NCBI RefSeq assembly: GCF_000725495.1 | Contig: NZ_JNZD01000008.1 | Location: forward strand, 62,001 to 126,000 | Direction: 5' to 3' | Source: Streptomyces aureus | Lineage (GTDB): Bacteria > Actinomycetota > Actinomycetes > Streptomycetales > Streptomycetaceae | DNA length: 64,000 bases | In this document: one piece after another, positions 1 to 9,426 of the stretch | Numbering within the stretch: position 1 is the stretch's first letter | Layout of the letters: the number at the start of each line of letters is the position of its first letter | The notes under the pieces: model-generated | The model's input: the letters and a program-made list of their open reading frames with translations, nothing else | Database searches by the model: none | What the model was told of the DNA's origin: nothing | Program-made: the position numbers and the translations under genes

Positions 1-263
1 GGAGCGCCCGGCACCCGCTGGGGGCGGACGACCGCGGCGACCCGCACGGACTCGCCGGCCGCCGGGATGTGCGAGACGGGCACCTCCCGCCCGTCGACGA
101 CCAGGGCGCCGACCTCCGTCAGCGGCACGCCGAGCGATTCGACGACATGACCGAGGGTGGACACACCGTCCACGGCGAGGAGGTGGGCGCCGGTCCGCCG
201 GGCGTGCGGGACGAACAGGGCCAGCTCGGGGGCGACTTCGACGTGGATCTCCGCTGCGTTCAC
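1..263 (-). CDS. Mut7-C ubiquitin/RNase-type protein, N-terminal part (3' end outside window)
   Basis: A GTG start at 263 opens a leftward frame that runs off the window edge. The visible 87 residues begin VNAAEIHVEV and contain a ubiquitin-like beta-grasp pattern (PELALFVPHARR, then VDGREVPVSHIPAAGESVRV). In actinomycete Mut7-C proteins this segment precedes a Mut7-C RNase domain with a zinc ribbon. That C-terminal half is not visible, so the family call rests on the N-terminal pattern alone. No clear ribosome binding site was seen. The TetR gene ends 33 bases upstream in the same direction. Confidence 0.6.
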   Translation of the reverse strand, partial: MNAAEIHVEVAPELALFVPHARRTGAHLLAVDGVSTLGHVVESLGVPLTEVGALVVDGREVPVSHIPAAGESVRVAAVVRPQRVPGA

Positions 264-296
264 CCCGTCAGGATGGCACGGGGGAGGGGCGCGGCC

Positions 297-935
297 TCAG
301 CGGTTTTGTACGGGCAGGCCGTTCTGGAGGATGTCCAGCGCTCGGTCGAGGAGGTCCGGGAAGTCGCCCCGGTGACCGTGCTCGGCCCAGAACATCGAGG
401 TCTCCATCAGACCGCCGATGAGCGACATCGTGTACACCCGCACCTCCAGGCTGTCCGGGTCCAGGCCGGTGCGCTCGGAGATGGCGGTGGCGAACATGCG
501 GCCGGTGACCGACATGCTCTCCATCATCCGCGAGCGCACCGCGGGAACGTCGACCAGCAGCCGGGTGCGGATCCGCGCCACCTCCGGGTCCTCCTCGATC
601 CCGGTGCGCACGGCCTCCCGCATCACGTGGCGGACGGTCTGCGGCCACGGTTCGTCGGCCGGGCGGGCGCGCAGCTCCTCCATGAGGATCGGGTCGTACT
701 CGTCGGTGAGCACGATGTCCTCCTTGGTCGGGAAGTACCGGAAGACGGTCGACGGCGACACCTCGGCGCGCTCGGCGATCTGGTCGATCGTCGTGGCGTC
801 GTACCCCTGCTCCTTGATCAGCGCGTACGTCGCGTCGCGGATCGCCTCGCGCGTCTTGATCTTCTTGCGCTCGCGCAGCCCGAGTTGCGGGCGGTCGGCG
901 GGGGAGGTGCTGCGGGCGGCCGTCATGGAGTTCAT
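297..935 (-). CDS. TetR/AcrR family transcriptional regulator
   Basis: This 212-residue protein has a TetR helix-turn-helix at about residues 22-68 (KKIKTREAIRDATYALI, then AERAEVSPSTVFRYFPTKED), followed by an all-helical ligand domain typical of the family in length. Its ATG lies 2 bases after the stop of the MFS transporter gene, so the two are cotranscribed and probably translationally coupled. By family logic it should repress the efflux gene and itself and be released by a substrate of the pump. The inverted repeat at 2502-2516, next to the MFS start, is the likely operator. The ligand is unknown. Confidence 0.92.
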   Translation of the reverse strand: MNSMTAARSTSPADRPQLGLRERKKIKTREAIRDATYALIKEQGYDATTIDQIAERAEVSPSTVFRYFPTKEDIVLTDEYDPILMEELRARPADEPWPQTVRHVMREAVRTGIEEDPEVARIRTRLLVDVPAVRSRMMESMSVTGRMFATAISERTGLDPDSLEVRVYTMSLIGGLMETSMFWAEHGHRGDFPDLLDRALDILQNGLPVQNR

Positions 936-937
936 TG

Positions 938-2497
938 TCAGGCATCCGCCCGCTGCCGGGCCACGTCGGACCGCTGCTCCCCGGCCCCGGCCGCCGCCGT
1001 CGTCCCCGGCAGGAAGGCCGCCGCGAGCAGCGCCGAGACCAGGGCGGCGATCCCGCACACCAGCAGCGTCAGGGCCATGCCGTGGACGTACGCGCTGTCG
1101 GCGGACGCGGCGAGGCGGGCGGATCCGGTCCGCTCGGCGATCAGGTGCGCGGCCACCACGGAGTGCCCGGCGGTGTCGGCGGCCGCCGCGGGCAGACCGG
1201 TGACGTCGAGGCGGTCGCGGAAGGCGCCCGCGAGCAGGCTGCCGAGCAGGGCGATGCCGATGGCGCCGCCCACCTGGCGCAGGGTCATCAGCAGGCCCGA
1301 GCCGCTGCCGGCGCGGTCGGAGGGCAGGGTGGCGAGGGCTCCCGACATCGCGGGCACGACCGCGAAGCCGAAGCCGACCCCGGCGACGGACAGCCACAGC
1401 GCGGTGAAGGCGTAGCCGGAGTCCACCGTCGTACGGCTGCCCAGGAGAGCGGCGAAGGCCAGGACCACGAGACCCGCGCCGACCACGGCCCGCGCCCCGA
1501 AGCGGGCGACGACGGGCTGCGCGGCCCGTGCCGCGACGATCAGCCCGCCCATGAGCGGCAGCAGCCGCACCCCGGTGCCGAGGGCGTCGTTGCCGAGGAC
1601 GGCCTGGAGGTACGGCGGCAGCACGAACATCAGCCCGGACAGCACGAACATGACCAGGGTGGCCGCGAGCGTGTTGAACAGGAACCCGCGGTGCGCGAGG
1701 AGGCCCATGTCGAGCATCGGCCGTGCCATGCGCCGCTCCCGCAGCACGAGGGCGGCGATCAGGACGACCGCCGAGGCGAAGCAGGCGAGGACGAGCGGGT
1801 CGCCCCAGCCGCGGGTCGGGGCCTCGATGATCGCGTAGATGAGGACGCCGAGCCCGGACGCGGTCAGCGCGGTGGAGAGGACGTCCACCCGGGGGGATGC
1901 GGGGTCGCGGGTCTCGGGCAGCAGCAGGACGCAGGCGAGGATGCCGAGGGCGGCCGTCGGGAGGTTGATCAGGAAGACCGAGCCCCACCAGAAGTGGTTG
2001 AGCAGCCAGCCGCCGACGATCGGGCCGAGCGGCAGGCCGAGCGTGGAGCCGGCCGAGACGATGCCGACGGCCTTGGTGCGCTCGTCGGGGGCGAACAGCG
2101 AGGGCAGGACCGACAGGGCGAGCGGGGTGACCAGCGCGCCGCCGACGCCCATCAGCGCACGGGCGGCGATCACCCAGGTGATGTCGTCGGTCAGTGATCC
2201 GGCGAGCGAGCCGACGAAGAAGATCCCGAGTCCGACGATGAGCATCCGGCGCCGCCCGAACCGGTCGCCCAGCAGCCCGGCGGGGAGCATCAGCGAGGCG
2301 AAGACGACGACGTAGGCGTCCGCCATCCACTGCTGCTGGCCGGTGGACGCGCCGAGGTCCCGGGCCATCGTCGGCAGCGCCACGTTGAGGATCGTCATGT
2401 CGAAGCCGAGCACGAGCATGCTCGCGACCAGGGCCCCGAGGGCCCACCAGCGGCGGGGGTCGCGCACCGCGGCGTCGTCGTTCATGGAAGTAACCAT
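938..2497 (-). CDS. DHA2-type (14-TMS) MFS drug/proton antiporter
   Basis: This 519-residue integral membrane protein resembles the EmrB/QacA drug exporter subfamily. It carries motif A (LLGDRFGRRRML, near residue 78), the antiporter signature region GPIVGGWLL near residues 157-165, and enough hydrophobic segments for 14 helices. It is predicted to expel hydrophobic or cationic compounds in exchange for protons. The start MVTSMND (ATG 2497) was kept; a second in-frame ATG lies at 2485 and neither has a good Shine-Dalgarno sequence. It is first in an operon with the TetR gene, and the operator-like palindrome 2502-2516 lies just upstream of the start codon. Confidence 0.93.
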   Translation of the reverse strand: MVTSMNDDAAVRDPRRWWALGALVASMLVLGFDMTILNVALPTMARDLGASTGQQQWMADAYVVVFASLMLPAGLLGDRFGRRRMLIVGLGIFFVGSLAGSLTDDITWVIAARALMGVGGALVTPLALSVLPSLFAPDERTKAVGIVSAGSTLGLPLGPIVGGWLLNHFWWGSVFLINLPTAALGILACVLLLPETRDPASPRVDVLSTALTASGLGVLIYAIIEAPTRGWGDPLVLACFASAVVLIAALVLRERRMARPMLDMGLLAHRGFLFNTLAATLVMFVLSGLMFVLPPYLQAVLGNDALGTGVRLLPLMGGLIVAARAAQPVVARFGARAVVGAGLVVLAFAALLGSRTTVDSGYAFTALWLSVAGVGFGFAVVPAMSGALATLPSDRAGSGSGLLMTLRQVGGAIGIALLGSLLAGAFRDRLDVTGLPAAAADTAGHSVVAAHLIAERTGSARLAASADSAYVHGMALTLLVCGIAALVSALLAAAFLPGTTAAAGAGEQRSDVARQRADA

Positions 2498-2501
2498 GAA
2501 A

Positions 2502-2516
2502 TGAGAGTAGCTCTCA
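2502..2516. promoter_or_regulatory. Inverted repeat, candidate TetR operator
   Basis: TGAGAG-TAG-CTCTCA has perfect 6-base arms around a 3-base centre. It sits 5 bases upstream of the MFS transporter start codon, where a TetR repressor of the efflux operon would be expected to bind. The assignment is by position and symmetry only. Confidence 0.55.
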
Positions 2517-2674
2517 AAAGATGGTGACAGTCAATCGAGGGTCGCTTTCAGTCGGTCGGAGGGCGGAGGGTTGGCGCGATGGAGCCCCGGGATGGCCGGA
2601 AACCTCCTGTGGTCGGCCGCCCGGGAGGGCGCCCGACGCCGGGCCGGCCGGGCGTGGCGGCCGGAAAACACGCA

Positions 2675-2702
2675 GTGGCCGCGGCTGGGGAGCCGCGGCC
2701 AC
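2675..2702 (-). terminator. Hairpin terminator of the hemolysin III-like gene
   Basis: A perfect 12-bp stem (2675-2686 with 2691-2702) closes a GGGG loop 24 bases beyond the stop of the leftward gene at 2726. There is no T-tract, which is common for Streptomyces terminators. Confidence 0.65.
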
Positions 2703-2725
2703 CGGGAGGGGTGAGGGGGTGGGGA

Positions 2726-3439
2726 TCAGCCGTGCTGATAGGCCACCAGGGAGATGCCGACGTAGTGCACGATGAACGCCGCCAGCGTCAGCGAGTGGAA
2801 GACCTCGTGGAAGCCGAACCAGCGCGGTGACGGGTTGGGCTTCTTGATGCCGTAGATCACGCCCCCCGCGCTGTAGAGCAGTCCGCCGACGATCACCAGG
2901 ACCAGGACGGCGATGCCGCCCGTGCGCATGAAGTCGGGCAGGAAGAAGACGGCCGCCCAGCCCATCGCGATGTAGCAGGGCGTGTAGAGCCAGCGCGGGG
3001 CGCCGACCCAGAACACCCGGAAGACGATGCCGGCCGCCGCCGCGGCCCAGATGCTCCACAACAGCCACTGGCCCTTGGCGTCCGGCAGCAGGAGCAGGGT
3101 CAGCGGTGTGTACGTGCCCGCGATGATCAGGAAGATGTTCGCGTGGTCGAGTCTGCGCAGGACGCCGTCCATCCGCGGACTCCAGTTGCCGCGGTGGTAG
3201 AGCGCGCTGACGCCGAACAGCAGGCAGGCGGTGAGGGCGAAGATCCCGCAGGCGATGCGCCCCCGGGTCGAATCGGCCAGCGCGGTCAGGACGAGTCCGG
3301 AGACCAGTGCGGCCGGGAACATGCCGAGGTGCAGCCAGCCACGGAGTTTGGGCTTGATCTCTTCCGACAGGGAGTGCGCGACAGACGTCTGGCCGGCGGC
3401 CGGCGAGTCCGTGGGCGCGTCGGGGACGGACGCAGTCAT
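2726..3439 (-). CDS. trhA: Hemolysin III / PAQR-family membrane protein (TrhA-like)
   Basis: This 237-residue protein has seven predicted membrane helices and the hallmark residues of the hemolysin III/PAQR family: SALYHRGNWSP near residue 78, DHANIFLIIAGTYTP near 97, and the C-terminal HEVFHSLTLAAFIVHYVG, whose histidines with the first one form the presumed metal site. Bacterial members are linked to membrane lipid homeostasis; the name hemolysin reflects heterologous expression. It stands alone between a TetR/MFS operon and the divergent PEP carboxykinase gene. A short palindrome (3455-3466) lies about 15 bases upstream of its start. The N-terminal 30 residues are a non-conserved cytoplasmic tail. 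Confidence 0.9.
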   Translation of the reverse strand: MTASVPDAPTDSPAAGQTSVAHSLSEEIKPKLRGWLHLGMFPAALVSGLVLTALADSTRGRIACGIFALTACLLFGVSALYHRGNWSPRMDGVLRRLDHANIFLIIAGTYTPLTLLLLPDAKGQWLLWSIWAAAAAGIVFRVFWVGAPRWLYTPCYIAMGWAAVFFLPDFMRTGGIAVLVLVIVGGLLYSAGGVIYGIKKPNPSPRWFGFHEVFHSLTLAAFIVHYVGISLVAYQHG

Positions 3440-3454
3440 GGGCCGAATCGTACC

Positions 3455-3466
3455 TACGGAACCGTA
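3455..3466. promoter_or_regulatory. Inverted repeat upstream of the hemolysin III-like gene
   Basis: TACGG-AA-CCGTA is symmetrical and lies in the presumed promoter of the leftward gene; on that strand a TACGAT -10-like hexamer (3448-3453) follows it. This may be a repressor site. The region 3440-3761 also holds a second repeat, GCGGAA-ACC-TTCCGC (3569-3583), on the PEP carboxykinase side. Confidence 0.35.
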
Positions 3467-3761
3467 AGTTACGCGTCAGTCCCGCGTAAGCGAACCGCGA
3501 GAGTGGCCATGATCTCACGGCCTCGGGGGGCGCCGCCGGGGTACTCGGCGTGAACCCGAAGTGAGCGGGCGGAAACCTTCCGCGAAGTGGCGATGCTCAC
3601 TCCGCTCAGGTGTGAGGCTCTCTGGACATATGCGCGGTTCGGTCCGATCATCAAATGAGTGCGGTCGGCACCGGATGAGCGCCAGAGGTTCAGTCACCGA
3701 GAAGCATCCGGGTCGCAGCCCCCACGGGGCACAACAACAAACCCCTCATTTAGGAGCAATC

Positions 3762-5579
3762 GTGGCGCGCGACATCGCGGCTCCCGTCCCGACCAACCAC
3801 AAGGAACTGATCTCGTGGGTCAACGAGATCGCCGAACTGACCGAACCGGACAGTGTGGTCTGGTGCGACGGATCCGAGGCGGAGTACGAGCGACTGAGCG
3901 AGGAGCTCGTCCGTAAGGGCACCTTCAAGAAGCTCGACCCGATCAAGCGCCCCAACTCCTACTACGCCGCCTCCGACCCGACCGATGTCGCGCGGGTCGA
4001 GGACCGGACGTTCATCTGCTCCGAGAAGGAGGAGGACGCGGGCCCGACCAACCACTGGAAGGCCCCCGCCGAGATGCGGGAGATCTTCTCCGGTGAGCAG
4101 GGCGTGTTCCGCGGCTCGATGCGCGGCCGCACGATGTACGTCGTCCCGTTCTGCATGGGCCCCCTCGGCTCGGACCTCTCCGCGATCGGCGTCGAGATCA
4201 CCGACTCCGCCTACGTCGCCGTGTCCATGCGCACCATGACCCGCATGGGACAGCCCGTCCTGGACGAACTCGGCACCGACGGCTTCTTCGTGCGTGCAGT
4301 GCACACGCTCGGAGCGCCGCTGGCCGAGGGCGAGGCGGACGTGCCGTGGCCCTGCAACTCCACGAAGTACATCTCGCACTTCCCCGAGACCCGCGAGATC
4401 TGGTCGTACGGCTCCGGTTACGGCGGCAACGCGCTCCTGGGCAAGAAGTGCTACGCCCTGCGCATAGCCTCCGTGATGGCGCGCGACGAGGGCTGGCTCG
4501 CCGAGCACATGCTGATCCTCAAGCTGACGCCGCCGCAGGGCGAGTCGAAGTACGTCGCGGCCGCGTTCCCGAGCGCCTGCGGCAAGACCAACCTCGCCAT
4601 GCTGGAGCCCACGATCTCCGGCTGGACGGTCGAGACCATCGGCGACGACATCGCCTGGATGCGGTTCGGCGAGGACGGCCGCCTCTACGCGATCAACCCC
4701 GAGGCCGGCTTCTTCGGCGTCGCGCCCGGCACCGGTGAGCACACCAACGCCAACGCGATGAAGACGCTGTGGGGCAACTCCGTCTTCACCAACGTCGCGC
4801 TCACCGACGACAACGACATCTGGTGGGAGGGCATGACGGAGGAGACTCCGGCACACCTGACCGACTGGAAGGGCAACGACTGGACGCCGGAGTCCGGCAC
4901 GCCCGCGGCGCACCCCAACGCCCGCTTCACGACGCCCGCCTCGCAGTGCCCGATCATCGCGCCCGAGTGGGAGGACCCGAAGGGCGTGCCGATCTCGGCG
5001 ATCCTCTTCGGCGGCCGCCGCGCCACCGCCGTCCCGCTGGTGACGGAGTCCTTCGACTGGAACCACGGCGTCTTCCTCGGCGCGAACGTCGCCTCCGAGA
5101 AGACCGCCGCCGCCGAGGGCAAGGTCGGCGAGCTGCGCCGCGACCCCTTCGCCATGCTGCCGTTCTGCGGCTACAACATGGGCGACTACATGGGCCACTG
5201 GGTCGACGTCGCCAAGGACAAGGACCAGGCGAAGCTCCCGAAGATCTACTACGTGAACTGGTTCCGCAAGAACGACGCGGGCAAGTTCGTGTGGCCCGGC
5301 TTCGGCGAGAACAGCCGCGTCCTGAAGTGGATCGTCGACCGCCTGGACGGCCGGGCCGAGGGCGTCGAGACCCCGATCGGCGTCCTGCCGACCCGGGAGT
5401 CCCTCGACACCGACGGTCTCGAGCTGGCCGAGTCCGACCTCGACTTCCTGCTCACGGTCGACAAGGAGGTCTGGCGCGAGGAGGCCGCCCTGGTCCCCGA
5501 GCACCTCAACACCTTCGGCGAGCACACGCCCAAGGAGCTGTGGGACGAGTACCGCGCACTGGTGCAGCGCCTGGGCTGA
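3762..5579 (+). CDS. pckG: Phosphoenolpyruvate carboxykinase (GTP)
   Basis: This cytosolic gluconeogenic and anaplerotic enzyme interconverts oxaloacetate plus GTP with phosphoenolpyruvate, CO2 and GDP. The 605-residue length matches GTP-type PEPCK (about 600-620). The P-loop [14 protein letters not shown] lies at about residues 265-278. It is followed by the kinase-2 motif [11 protein letters not shown] and [15 protein letters not shown], all diagnostic of the GTP-dependent class. The GTG at 3762 was chosen because AGGAG at 3752-3756 precedes it at the right distance and the protein then starts like family members ([10 protein letters not shown]). The frame stays open upstream to 3561 but without homology. 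It is monocistronic, ending before a very strong terminator at 5659. Confidence 0.97.
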   Translation: MARDIAAPVPTNHKELISWVNEIAELTEPDSVVWCDGSEAEYERLSEELVRKGTFKKLDPIKRPNSYYAASDPTDVARVEDRTFICSEKEEDAGPTNHWKAPAEMREIFSGEQGVFRGSMRGRTMYVVPFCMGPLGSDLSAIGVEITDSAYVAVSMRTMTRMGQPVLDELGTDGFFVRAVHTLGAPLAEGEADVPWPCNSTKYISHFPETREIWSYGSGYGGNALLGKKCYALRIASVMARDEGWLAEHMLILKLTPPQGESKYVAAAFPSACGKTNLAMLEPTISGWTVETIGDDIAWMRFGEDGRLYAINPEAGFFGVAPGTGEHTNANAMKTLWGNSVFTNVALTDDNDIWWEGMTEETPAHLTDWKGNDWTPESGTPAAHPNARFTTPASQCPIIAPEWEDPKGVPISAILFGGRRATAVPLVTESFDWNHGVFLGANVASEKTAAAEGKVGELRRDPFAMLPFCGYNMGDYMGHWVDVAKDKDQAKLPKIYYVNWFRKNDAGKFVWPGFGENSRVLKWIVDRLDGRAEGVETPIGVLPTRESLDTDGLELAESDLDFLLTVDKEVWREEAALVPEHLNTFGEHTPKELWDEYRALVQRLG

Positions 5580-5658
5580 GGCCCTCAACCACTCCGCGGC
5601 CGACCCGAGTTGCCCTGACCTGCGACCGTTGCGGCGGTCGGCCGCGGTGACCGCACCC

Positions 5659-5694
5659 GCCGGGGTTTCGCACACATGTGTGCGAAACCCCGGC
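5659..5694 (+). terminator. Strong intrinsic terminator after pckG
   Basis: An uninterrupted 36-base perfect palindrome (18-bp arms meeting at 5676/5677) is followed by TTTTTC on the + strand. This is one of the few T-tracted terminators in the window. Confidence 0.9.
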
Positions 5695-5799
5695 TTTTTC
5701 GTCCTCTGCGCCCCGCCCGTGCCGGAACGGCTGAAAAAGCGCGGATTTCGAGGGACACTCCTGACATCCTGCAGTCGACCCCGAAATGAGGTGGGCGGG

Positions 5800-6786
5800 G
5801 TGCGTACGCCTGTCAGCGACCCCATGAGGATCGGTCCGTACCGCATCGTGGGCCGGCTCGGCTCCGGTGGCATGGGATGGGTGTACCTCGGCCGCTCGCC
5901 CTCCGGGCGTGAGGTCGCGGTCAAGGTGGTGCGGCCCGAACTGGCCGCGGAGAGCGAGTTCCGGGAGCGTTTCGCACGCGAGGTCGCGGCGGCCCGCGTG
6001 GTCAGCGGCGCCTTCACCGCCGCGGTGGTCGACGCCGACACCGAGGCCGAACTGCCGTGGCTGGCGACGCTGTACGTGCCCGGTCCCTCGCTCGCCGAGG
6101 CGGTCCGCGCCGACGGACCGCTGCCCGAGCCGCAGGTGCGACGGCTCGGCGCCGGCCTGGTCGAGGCGCTCCAGGCCATCCACGCCGCGCGCGTGGTGCA
6201 CCGGGACCTCAAGCCGGCCAACGTGCTGCTCGCCGCCGACGGACCGCGCGTCATCGACTTCGGGATCTCCCGCGTGGACGGCGCTCCGGGACTGACACAG
6301 GTCGGCGTCGTCGTCGGCACCCCGCCCTTCATGTCGCCCGAGCAGGTCAAGGGCGCCAGGGTGGGGCCGCCGAGCGACGTCTTCTCCCTCGGCGGGGTCC
6401 TGGTGTACGCCCTCACCGGACGGGCACCGCACGGCAGCGGGGACGCCGTCCGTTACCGCGTCGCCTTCGAGGAGCCCGAACTCGACGGCATCACGGGACC
6501 GTTGCGGGATCTGATCGCGAGCTGTCTGGCCAAGCGCCCCGAGGACCGGCCCCGGCTGGACCGGCTGATGGCCGGGCTGCTGGAGCAGGAACCCCGGGAG
6601 GCCGACTGGCCGCCGCCCACCGTGGCCCACAGCATCAAGGCGCGCACCCGGGATCTGGCCGGGCGCCGCCGGCAGAGCACCAGCGTGTCCGTGCCCTCCT
6701 GTCTCCTGTCGCACGCCCAGGCGCTGCTCGACGCCGGGCTGACCGACGCGATGGTCGCCGAGGCGGTGGGACGTGGCGGTGCCTGA
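5800..6786 (+). CDS. Serine/threonine protein kinase (Hanks type, soluble)
   Basis: This 328-residue protein is almost only a kinase domain. It has the glycine loop GSGGMGWVY at about residues 20-28, the ATP lysine in VAVKVV near residue 40, the catalytic loop HRDLKPAN near 134-141, DFGIS near 152, SPEQ in place of APE, and DVFSLGGVL. There is no PASTA domain or membrane segment, so it acts in the cytosol. The GTG at 5800 is preferred because GAGG at 5788-5791 precedes it by 8 bases; an ATG at 5824 is also possible. The end overlaps the next gene by 14 bases, so the YbjN-like protein is probably its coupled partner. It opens the rightward signalling operon. Confidence 0.93.
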   Translation: MRTPVSDPMRIGPYRIVGRLGSGGMGWVYLGRSPSGREVAVKVVRPELAAESEFRERFAREVAAARVVSGAFTAAVVDADTEAELPWLATLYVPGPSLAEAVRADGPLPEPQVRRLGAGLVEALQAIHAARVVHRDLKPANVLLAADGPRVIDFGISRVDGAPGLTQVGVVVGTPPFMSPEQVKGARVGPPSDVFSLGGVLVYALTGRAPHGSGDAVRYRVAFEEPELDGITGPLRDLIASCLAKRPEDRPRLDRLMAGLLEQEPREADWPPPTVAHSIKARTRDLAGRRRQSTSVSVPSCLLSHAQALLDAGLTDAMVAEAVGRGGA

Positions 6787-7237
6787 CTCCGTTCCCGGAC
6801 ACGGCCGCGAGATCCTCGAAATCGGAACACACTGGCGCCGGCTGGTGCAGAACTGGGTGACCGGCCGGAATTTCCACACGGAGACCGACACCGTTTCCGT
6901 CTCCATGCGCTTCGACCTCGAGGAAACGGGCCGGATGGTCACCGTCCGGTTCATGACGACCAAACGGCTGCTGGTCGCCTTCGCGACCGACGGGTATTTC
7001 CTGCGCAAGGACCAACTCGCCCTCGCGGCGGCCGCGTCCAACGCGTGGAACACCGAACAGCTCCGGCCCATGCTGTCCGTGTGGGACGTACGGGGGCCGC
7101 GTCCCTGTCTCGCGGGCGTGTACGACCTCCCCCTGACCTGCCGCATGACGCAAACGGATTTCGATGCTTTGGCCAGTGATTGGGTGGAGCGGGCGAGACA
7201 TATGTTCACCCGATGCCATCAGGTGTTCGAGTTGTAG
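6773..7237 (+). CDS. YbjN-domain / sensory regulator-like protein
   Basis: A 154-residue soluble alpha/beta protein. The pattern THWRRLVQNW, then MVTVRFMTTKRLLVAFATDG, then AAAASNAWNTEQLRP resembles the YbjN fold, which is related to type III secretion chaperones and often encoded beside signalling kinases. No enzyme motif is visible. The GTG start lies inside the kinase gene (14-base overlap), with GGTGGG just upstream, which implies translational coupling. The next gene begins 120 bases downstream, so it may have its own promoter. It could be an adaptor or substrate of the kinase; this is inferred from coupling only. Confidence 0.7.
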   Translation: MAVPDSVPGHGREILEIGTHWRRLVQNWVTGRNFHTETDTVSVSMRFDLEETGRMVTVRFMTTKRLLVAFATDGYFLRKDQLALAAAASNAWNTEQLRPMLSVWDVRGPRPCLAGVYDLPLTCRMTQTDFDALASDWVERARHMFTRCHQVFEL

Positions 7238-7357
7238 AAGTGAATTCCGCCGCATTCCCCAAACCCTTACGAGTGACCGCGGGTTTCCGCCACTATGGGC
7301 GAGTGCCTTTCAGGGCCACGGGGGTGTTTTTTCGCAGGGCCACGGGGGGTCTTTGTC

Positions 7358-8623
7358 ATGCGGCGGATTTCTTTCCTCATGCTTTCCGGCCTCCTGACCG
7401 CACTCGCCCCGGCGGCACCCGCCGCGGCCGGCCCGTCCTGCGGACCGACCTTCGAACAGCACCTGCGCTGCTGGTCCGGCGCGGTCGACCAGGGGCCGGT
7501 GCGCGTCACGATCGACCGGCAACTGCCGTACGACGGGGGGTCCGCGCAGCGCAAGGACCTCGAACAGAGGGTGCTGGAGCAGCAGGAGCGCCTCCAGGTC
7601 GAGGTCCCGAAGGGCGTCCGCACCGGCCCCGGCGGCACGGCTCTCCTCGTACTGGCGGACAGCAGGCGCCGGTTCGTCGCGGACGACGCCCGGATCGACC
7701 CGCTGACGACCACGGCCCGGAGCGAGCTGGACGCCCGCGGAGCCTGCGCCCCCAGGGCGGGGGGAGAGGACAGATGCGCCCCGTTCGCGAAGGCCATGAA
7801 GGGCAGCGACCTGGTCCGCCTGGGCCTGGCCGTCGAACTGCCCCGGCAGTACACCGTCTCCGGCTCGGGGAGTGGCGCCGCCACGGGCCCGGCCCCCACC
7901 GATGAGACCGCCGCGGGCGAGCAGGGCCAGGGGCAAGGACAGGGCCAGGGCCAGAGCCGGGGCCAGGAGGCCGGGACCATCGGCAGCACCGGCCGCGCCC
8001 CCGCGGGCGGCACCGGCCAGGACGGCTCCGGTGGCACCGGCCAGGACGACTCGGGCTGGGACACCGCCACCCAGGTGCTCACCGTCCTGTGCGCCGTGCT
8101 CGTCCTCCTGCTCGGTCTGCTGCTGTTCCTGATCCGCCGCTCCGCCCGGTCCGTCGCCGTCGGGAGCCTCTCCCGGCGCTCGCTCGCCGCCCCGGGCGTC
8201 GGCGCCGTACCGGAGGCCGCGGCACCCCGGCCGCGCACCCGTCCCCGTACCCCTCCGTCCGACGAGCCGGCCGCCCGCCCCCGTACCCCCGCGTCCGACG
8301 AGCCCGCCGCCCGCCCCCGCCGCCACGTGCCCGACGAGGTCACCACCCGGCTGCGGACCACACCGGCGCCCCGCGGCCACGGACGGCGGGTCGGGGCCGT
8401 ACCGGGCCCCGCCCGGCCCGCCGTCGTGCGCACCGAACTGCACCCGCAGGGCTATGTCGAGGTGGACGAGGTGCTGTACCGCGCGGTGTGGGCCGAGCCG
8501 GGCCGCCCCCCGCCCGCACCCGGCGGACTCGTCGACGTCACCGAGGCGGGGGAGCGGGACTCCGACGTCCTCTACGCGTTCCCGCCCACACCCGGACGGC
8601 ACGCCAAGGCCGCCCGGCCCTGA
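7358..8623 (+). CDS. Secreted/single-pass membrane protein with long cytosolic tail (unknown)
   Basis: Not a recognised family. The 421 residues divide as follows: a signal peptide (MRRISFLMLSGLLTALAPAAPAAA); an extracellular domain of about 160 residues with paired cysteines; a low-complexity linker of Gly-Gln repeats (GQGQGQGQGQ near residue 190); one membrane helix (VLTVLCAVLVLLLGLLLFLI, about 230-250); and a proline/arginine-rich cytosolic tail with repeats around PRTPPSDEPAARPRTPASDE. The ATG at 7358 follows GGGGGG at 7344-7349. Downstream lie vWA, PP2C and kinase-like genes separated by 17, 24 and -4 bases, so it is probably the membrane sensor or anchor of that triad. A 15-base repeat precedes it (7311-7325 and 7335-7349). 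Confidence 0.8.
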   Translation: MRRISFLMLSGLLTALAPAAPAAAGPSCGPTFEQHLRCWSGAVDQGPVRVTIDRQLPYDGGSAQRKDLEQRVLEQQERLQVEVPKGVRTGPGGTALLVLADSRRRFVADDARIDPLTTTARSELDARGACAPRAGGEDRCAPFAKAMKGSDLVRLGLAVELPRQYTVSGSGSGAATGPAPTDETAAGEQGQGQGQGQGQSRGQEAGTIGSTGRAPAGGTGQDGSGGTGQDDSGWDTATQVLTVLCAVLVLLLGLLLFLIRRSARSVAVGSLSRRSLAAPGVGAVPEAAAPRPRTRPRTPPSDEPAARPRTPASDEPAARPRRHVPDEVTTRLRTTPAPRGHGRRVGAVPGPARPAVVRTELHPQGYVEVDEVLYRAVWAEPGRPPPAPGGLVDVTEAGERDSDVLYAFPPTPGRHAKAARP

Positions 8624-8640
8624 GACCAGGAGAGATCCCC

Positions 8641-9402
8641 ATGCACAGCGACTACCCGCCCACCCTGCCGGCGGAATACGCCGACATCGAGTTCGAGAAC
8701 AACGCGCAGCGGCTGCCGCTCGTCCTGTGCCTCGACATCTCCAGCTCCATGGCGGGGCAGCCCATCCAGACGCTGAACAACGCGCTCGCGGAGTGGACCC
8801 GGGAACTGCACGACGACGTCAGCCTCAGCTACAGCGTCGAGGTCGCCGTGGTCACCTTCGGCGGCCAGGGCGTCGCCGCCTGGCGCGGCCCTCAGCTGCT
8901 GCCCGTGGGCACCCCCGTCAGCCCCTTCGTACCGGCGCACATGTTCCGTCCGCCGCAGCTCGCCGCCGCCGGGGTCACCCTGATGACCGAGGCCCTCGAA
9001 CTGTCCATGAACATCGTCGCCGCCCGCAAGGCCGAGCTGCGCGCCTCCGGACTCCAGTACTACCGGCCGCAGATCTGTCTCGTCACCGACGGGCTGCCCA
9101 CCGACGCCACGGGCCATCTCACCGACTCCTGGCACCGGTTGATCCCGGTGCTCGCCGAGGAACAGCGGGCCCGCCGCTTCCGGCTCTACGCGATCGGCGT
9201 CGGCGGCATCACGGACCGGGGCGAGCAGGTGCTCCGGTCGTTCGCGCCGAAGTTCAACGCCCGGATCCAGGGATTCCCGTTCCGCGAACTGCTCCAGATG
9301 ATGTCCGCGAGCGCCAACGCCGAGCAGAAGGGCGCCGGCGACGAGGTCTTCGAGAAGATCTTCAGCCAGTTCAAGACGCAGCGCCCGGCCTGGGAATCGT
9401 GA
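8641..9402 (+). CDS. TerY-like von Willebrand factor A (vWA) domain protein
   Basis: This 253-residue cytosolic protein is essentially one vWA domain. The MIDAS metal site is intact: DISSSM at about residues 30-35, the GVTLMTEAL threonine near residue 115, and VTDGLPTD near residue 148. It matches TerY-type proteins, which occur with a PP2C phosphatase and a kinase-like protein; both follow immediately here. TerY proteins are thought to scaffold metal-dependent stress complexes. AGGAGA at 8628-8633 precedes the ATG by 7 bases. The upstream membrane protein and the downstream genes are in the same transcription unit. Confidence 0.9.
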   Translation: MHSDYPPTLPAEYADIEFENNAQRLPLVLCLDISSSMAGQPIQTLNNALAEWTRELHDDVSLSYSVEVAVVTFGGQGVAAWRGPQLLPVGTPVSPFVPAHMFRPPQLAAAGVTLMTEALELSMNIVAARKAELRASGLQYYRPQICLVTDGLPTDATGHLTDSWHRLIPVLAEEQRARRFRLYAIGVGGITDRGEQVLRSFAPKFNARIQGFPFRELLQMMSASANAEQKGAGDEVFEKIFSQFKTQRPAWES

Positions 9403-9426
9403 CCGATGACCCGATGGGATTCCTGA

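Noticed and set aside
3750..6416. 888-codon leftward frame opposite pckG and the kinase gene
   Set aside because: It is the antisense shadow of two recognised genes; the protein is Arg/Gly-rich with no domain and crosses a strong terminator.
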